Shown here piece after piece: positions 5,893-7,976 of a stretch of 7,976 nt of DNA. A program made the position numbers and the translations under genes. The stretch is taken from positions 1-7,976 of the forward strand of contig JBJOGJ010000185.1 in assembly GCA_046048295.1 (NCBI GenBank). The letters are read 5' to 3'. Each line of letters opens with the position of its first letter. Within the stretch, counting starts at the first letter, position 1. Below the pieces are notes generated by a model. The model was given only the letters and a program-made list of their open reading frames with translations, did no database searches and had not been told where the DNA came from. Source of the DNA: CBDCWA01 sp046048295 (GTDB taxonomy: Bacteria > Pseudomonadota > Alphaproteobacteria > Rhizobiales > Hyphomicrobiaceae).

Positions 5893-7071
5893 ATGAAGGT
5901 TTCGCGTAATGTAACTGCGTCCATGTTCGTTGCGTTGGCAGCGGGTGGTGCGCTCGTTTTCCTGGGAGCGGACCTGATTCGCATCCCCCAGCTCACAGCC
6001 GCCGAAGGTCCCATCGAGCCGACCACGGTCCTCAATGCGCCCCCATCCGCGGCGCCTGCGCAAGCCAGCGACGAACCCTTCGGCATCGGTAGTTCGGCAC
6101 CACCGGCTGTGCCAGCCCGGATGAATGACGACAACCCCTTCGAGGTAACGGCGCCTGCAGCAGCGCAACCTGAGCCGGAGAAGGCAGCAGCCCCGCAACA
6201 GGTGGAACCGCAGCCAGCAGAGGCCGAGCCTTTCGCGATCGGCGCAAACGAGCCGGTAACGCCGAAAGCCGCACCCGAGATGGCGAAGGAACCGGAAGCC
6301 AAGGCAGCTGTCGATATGACCACGCCTGCCACCGGGGAAATTGCAAGCCAGCCGGAAGCGAGAACACCAGAGGCCGCTCAGGCGACTGCGACGGAGGCAA
6401 AGCCGGTGGAAATGGCCAAGCCCACACACGAGGCCGGCCCCGAGATGAATGCCAAGCCGGAAATGGCTGGCACGCCAGAGACCGCGGCCGAGCCGAATGT
6501 CGCCGCCACGCCGGACACGCCTGCCGGGCCGAAGCTGGCAGCCGAGCCCGAAACATCATCTGAGCCAGTGATCGCGGCCGAACCGGAAGCTGCGGCTGAG
6601 CCAAAGCTCGCTGCCGAACCGGCCTCTCCGGCGACAGACAAGCCAGCCGAGATTGCTGCGCCGAAAGCCGCGGAGCAGGGTGAGAAGGCGGCGGAAACCG
6701 TCGCAGCCCCGGAGACAAAGGCGCCGGTTGCAACCGCGAAAGCGCCGACAGCTCCTCAGATTCCTGCCGAGCGCGGCGAGAGCGTCATCACCTGCGTCGC
6801 CGGTTGCGAGCAGATCGACAAGGAAGTCTATCGTGCCGAAATCCCGGCGCTGGGCGTCGGGCCGAAGGTCCAGCAGGCGGCTGACGGCCAGCGTTCCGAT
6901 GAGGTCACGATCGAGTGCGTCGCCGGATGCTACCGGACACCCAAGACCTACGGCGCCCGGCCGGCTCCCAAGCTGCCCCCAATGATCAAGCCCGCCGGAG
7001 CAGGCAAGGACCAGAGGGCCGATGCCATGCCGACCTCTCCCTTGCAGCAGGCATCTTTCCACGCCCGCTGA
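5893..7071 (+). CDS. Exported or anchored Ala/Pro/Glu-rich protein with two C-terminal CVAGC motifs
   Basis: A 392-residue protein of unknown function. A short basic start (MKVSRN) and a hydrophobic segment at about 8-27 form a signal anchor, or a signal peptide cleaved near LTA at about 36. Residues 40-290 are low complexity, dominated by Ala, Pro and Glu with Lys, and surely disordered. Inside it are three (D/E/N)PF motifs (DEPFGIGSS at 60, DDNPFEVTA at 79, AEPFAIGAN at 111) and a run of AEP-type repeats, with PKLAAEP twice (213 and 237). The end holds two similar units: VITCVAGCEQIDKEVY (from 298) and VTIECVAGCYRTPKTY (from 338), each with a CxxxC pair. Four cysteines in an exported protein suggest disulfides or metal binding. 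GAGGTG (5883-5888) is a good ribosome binding site and an intrinsic terminator follows. The architecture resembles envelope-spanning linker proteins that hold a small domain away from the membrane, but that is inference; I cannot name the family. Confidence 0.82.
   Translation: MKVSRNVTASMFVALAAGGALVFLGADLIRIPQLTAAEGPIEPTTVLNAPPSAAPAQASDEPFGIGSSAPPAVPARMNDDNPFEVTAPAAAQPEPEKAAAPQQVEPQPAEAEPFAIGANEPVTPKAAPEMAKEPEAKAAVDMTTPATGEIASQPEARTPEAAQATATEAKPVEMAKPTHEAGPEMNAKPEMAGTPETAAEPNVAATPDTPAGPKLAAEPETSSEPVIAAEPEAAAEPKLAAEPASPATDKPAEIAAPKAAEQGEKAAETVAAPETKAPVATAKAPTAPQIPAERGESVITCVAGCEQIDKEVYRAEIPALGVGPKVQQAADGQRSDEVTIECVAGCYRTPKTYGARPAPKLPPMIKPAGAGKDQRADAMPTSPLQQASFHAR
6778..6975 (+). repeat. Tandem CVAGC unit, two copies within the coding region
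   Basis: The first copy covers residues 296-320 and the second about 336-361 of the protein above, separated by a Gln/Asp-rich spacer. The 15 bases coding CVAGC (6793-6807 and 6916-6930) differ at only one position. Shared positions outside the core include an acidic residue and Val before it, Lys five residues after it, and a nearby Tyr and Ala. This looks like an internal duplication. Confidence 0.6.
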
Positions 7072-7104
7072 TTGCGCCTCTGATTGCATTCAATGGTTCG
7101 GGAC

Positions 7105-7132
7105 GGGCCCTGCTTGAGCGGGGCCCTTTCAT
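7105..7132 (+). terminator. Rho-independent terminator of the CVAGC protein gene
   Basis: GGGCCC (7105-7110) pairs with GGGCCC (7121-7126). The stem continues with a T-G wobble and two G-C pairs to close a TTGA tetraloop (7114-7117), and is followed by TTTCATT. It lies 33 bases after the stop at 7071. The T-rich tail is on the plus strand only, so it serves the plus-strand gene and not the convergent YbjQ-like gene. Confidence 0.85.
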
Positions 7133-7144
7133 TTGACCGGTCAA
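7133..7144. repeat. Perfect 12-bp palindrome at the end of the YbjQ-like gene
   Basis: TTGACCGGTCAA is an exact palindrome without a spacer. It includes the minus-strand stop codon (7141-7143). It could be a protein-binding site or chance. Confidence 0.4.
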
Positions 7145-7461
7145 TCTATGACGACGGCGGTGCCCGTAGCCGAGACCATCAGCATCGAGCCGTTACTGCC
7201 GACTGTCTCGTAGTCGAAGTCGATGCCGATGATCGCGGTCGCACCGAGGCGAGCCGCCTGCTCCTGCATCTCGCTGAGCGCGATCTCCCGAGCCTTCTGC
7301 AGTTCCTTCTCATAGGAAGCCGAGCGCCCGCCCACGATGTCGCGCACGCCGGCAAACAGATCCTTGAAGATGTTGGCACCGAGGATGGCCTCGCCCATCA
7401 CGAGTCCCTTGTATGTCGTGATCTTGTGGCCCTCGATGGAGTTGGTGGTGGTGAGCAGCAT
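7141..7461 (-). CDS. YbjQ/UPF0145 family protein (DUF74, putative heavy-metal-binding)
   Basis: A 106-residue cytoplasmic protein, the usual length for the family. It begins LLTTTNSIEGHKI, followed by YKGLVMGEAILGANIFKDL and a central helix (YEKELQKAREIALSEMQEQA), and ends with the conserved ARLGATAIIGIDFDYE segment and VSATGTAVV. Family members form ring-shaped oligomers. The 'heavy-metal-binding' label comes from database naming, and I see no cysteines or histidine cluster to support metal binding here. The ATG at 7461 is chosen because the family starts at this point; AGGG (7473-7476 on the complement) lies 11 bases upstream. The frame continues upstream to 7566, but that part overlaps the oxygenase gene and is not family-like. 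It starts 35 bases after the oxygenase stop, so the two are probably co-transcribed. No terminator is visible on its own strand. Confidence 0.92.
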   Translation of the reverse strand: MLLTTTNSIEGHKITTYKGLVMGEAILGANIFKDLFAGVRDIVGGRSASYEKELQKAREIALSEMQEQAARLGATAIIGIDFDYETVGSNGSMLMVSATGTAVVID

Positions 7462-7496
7462 GGTCCAATGGTCCCTGTTCCCGATGATCCGGCTCT

Positions 7497-7976
7497 TCAG
7501 GTCCAAAGAGCACGGACTCCGAAGAAGGCAGTGTCCTTGATACGACGGGCGGCGCCCTGGAGCCACGTATTTGTCGGGTTCTCCGTGAAGGTCATGGAGA
7601 GGATGATGCGCCGCTCGCCGTCGCGAATGGGGGTGACCTTGTGGACGACGCAGGCGCCCTCGAAGACCACGAGGGAATTCGGCATGGTGTCGATCACCTC
7701 TTCGCGTCCGTCGAGTTTGGCCATGAGCTGGGCAGATGACAGCTCACCCGGTTCGCGCCCGCGATTGACGATCGGCACCAGTGCCGTGAAGTGGCGCCCA
7801 CGGTAGAAGTTGTGATCGTAGTGCCAGCCGATGTGATCGCCGGGCTGCTCGTAGAATAGCACCGAGCAGGAACTCTGATCGTGCAACGGGGTCGGAACGA
7901 CGTCCGTGCCGACCACGCGAGAGATCAGGCGGTGCAGATCCGGCGACTGATAGAGGGCGACGACGCCGGGGGCTTT
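7497..7976 (-). CDS. Fe(II)/2-oxoglutarate-dependent oxygenase, 5' end cut off by window
   Basis: The frame is open to the right edge, giving the last 159 residues; the start lies outside. Counting from the edge, His52 and Asp54 in GWHYDHNFYRG form the HxD iron motif, His112 in VVHKVTP is the distal iron ligand, and Arg122 or Arg123 in DGERRIILSMTF should bind the 2-oxoglutarate carboxylate. FTALVPIVNRG is typical of the double-stranded beta-helix core of the prolyl-4-hydroxylase-like group. The enzyme would couple 2-oxoglutarate decarboxylation to hydroxylation of an unknown substrate. A GTG at 7914-7916 is in frame but is not the start: the coding continues upstream (ALYQSPDLHRLISR) and the fold needs its N-terminal part. 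It leads into the YbjQ-like gene. Confidence 0.85.
   Translation of the reverse strand, partial: KAPGVVALYQSPDLHRLISRVVGTDVVPTPLHDQSSCSVLFYEQPGDHIGWHYDHNFYRGRHFTALVPIVNRGREPGELSSAQLMAKLDGREEVIDTMPNSLVVFEGACVVHKVTPIRDGERRIILSMTFTENPTNTWLQGAARRIKDTAFFGVRALWT

Noticed and set aside
5337..6332. Long minus-strand open frames across 5337-6733
   Set aside because: They span an intergenic gap and two plus-strand genes with good ribosome binding sites and signal peptides. Their Ala/Gly/Ser- or Arg/Cys-rich products are the complement of Ala/Pro/Glu codons.
1..7976. Mobile element, CRISPR array, toxin-antitoxin or defence genes
   Set aside because: No transposase, integrase, regular spaced repeats, attachment-site pairs or defence-family motifs are visible; gene order and composition look like ordinary chromosome.

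Overview
The window is a GC-rich, gene-dense piece of chromosome. Several families in it (a Rhizobium etli-type asparaginase, a TIGR03808-like Tat-exported repeat protein, a DUF900 hydrolase with an N-terminal membrane anchor) and the base composition suggest an alphaproteobacterium, most likely of the order Hyphomicrobiales (Rhizobiales). The genus cannot be read from this sequence. I see no rRNA, tRNA, CRISPR array, transposase or phage gene, and no sign of recent transfer. No gap between genes exceeds 150 bases.

Layout. (1) 1-472, minus strand: 5' part of a YiiX/YebB-like, NlpC/P60-related cysteine hydrolase that runs off the left edge. (2) 620-1630, plus: a metal-dependent L-asparaginase of the R. 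etli AnsA (ReAV) type, divergent from the first gene. (3) 1627-2979, minus: a Tat-exported right-handed beta-helix protein whose stop codon overlaps the asparaginase stop. (4) 3034-3663, minus: a pyroglutamyl-peptidase I-like cysteine peptidase, probably co-transcribed with gene 3. (5) 3763-5355, plus: a membrane-anchored DUF900 alpha/beta hydrolase. (6) 5445-5804, plus: a small secreted protein of unknown function with two cysteines. (7) 5893-7071, plus: an exported or anchored Ala/Pro/Glu-rich protein with two CVAGC motifs at its C-terminus, followed by a good intrinsic terminator. (8) 7141-7461, minus: a YbjQ/UPF0145 protein. (9) 7497-7976, minus: an Fe(II)/2-oxoglutarate-dependent oxygenase entering from the right edge, probably in one unit with gene 8.

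How the genes may work together. No pathway ties the window together. The asparaginase, the pyroglutamyl peptidase and the NlpC/P60-type hydrolase all act on amide or peptide bonds, but they lie in different transcription units. The three plus-strand genes from 3763 to 7071 all encode proteins with export or membrane signals and could form a small envelope cluster, although gaps of 88-89 bases and a possible promoter/operator before the last gene mean co-transcription is not established. The least explained gene is the one at 5893-7071. Most of the window looks like ordinary core chromosome, and I do not see convincing evidence for a new multi-gene system.
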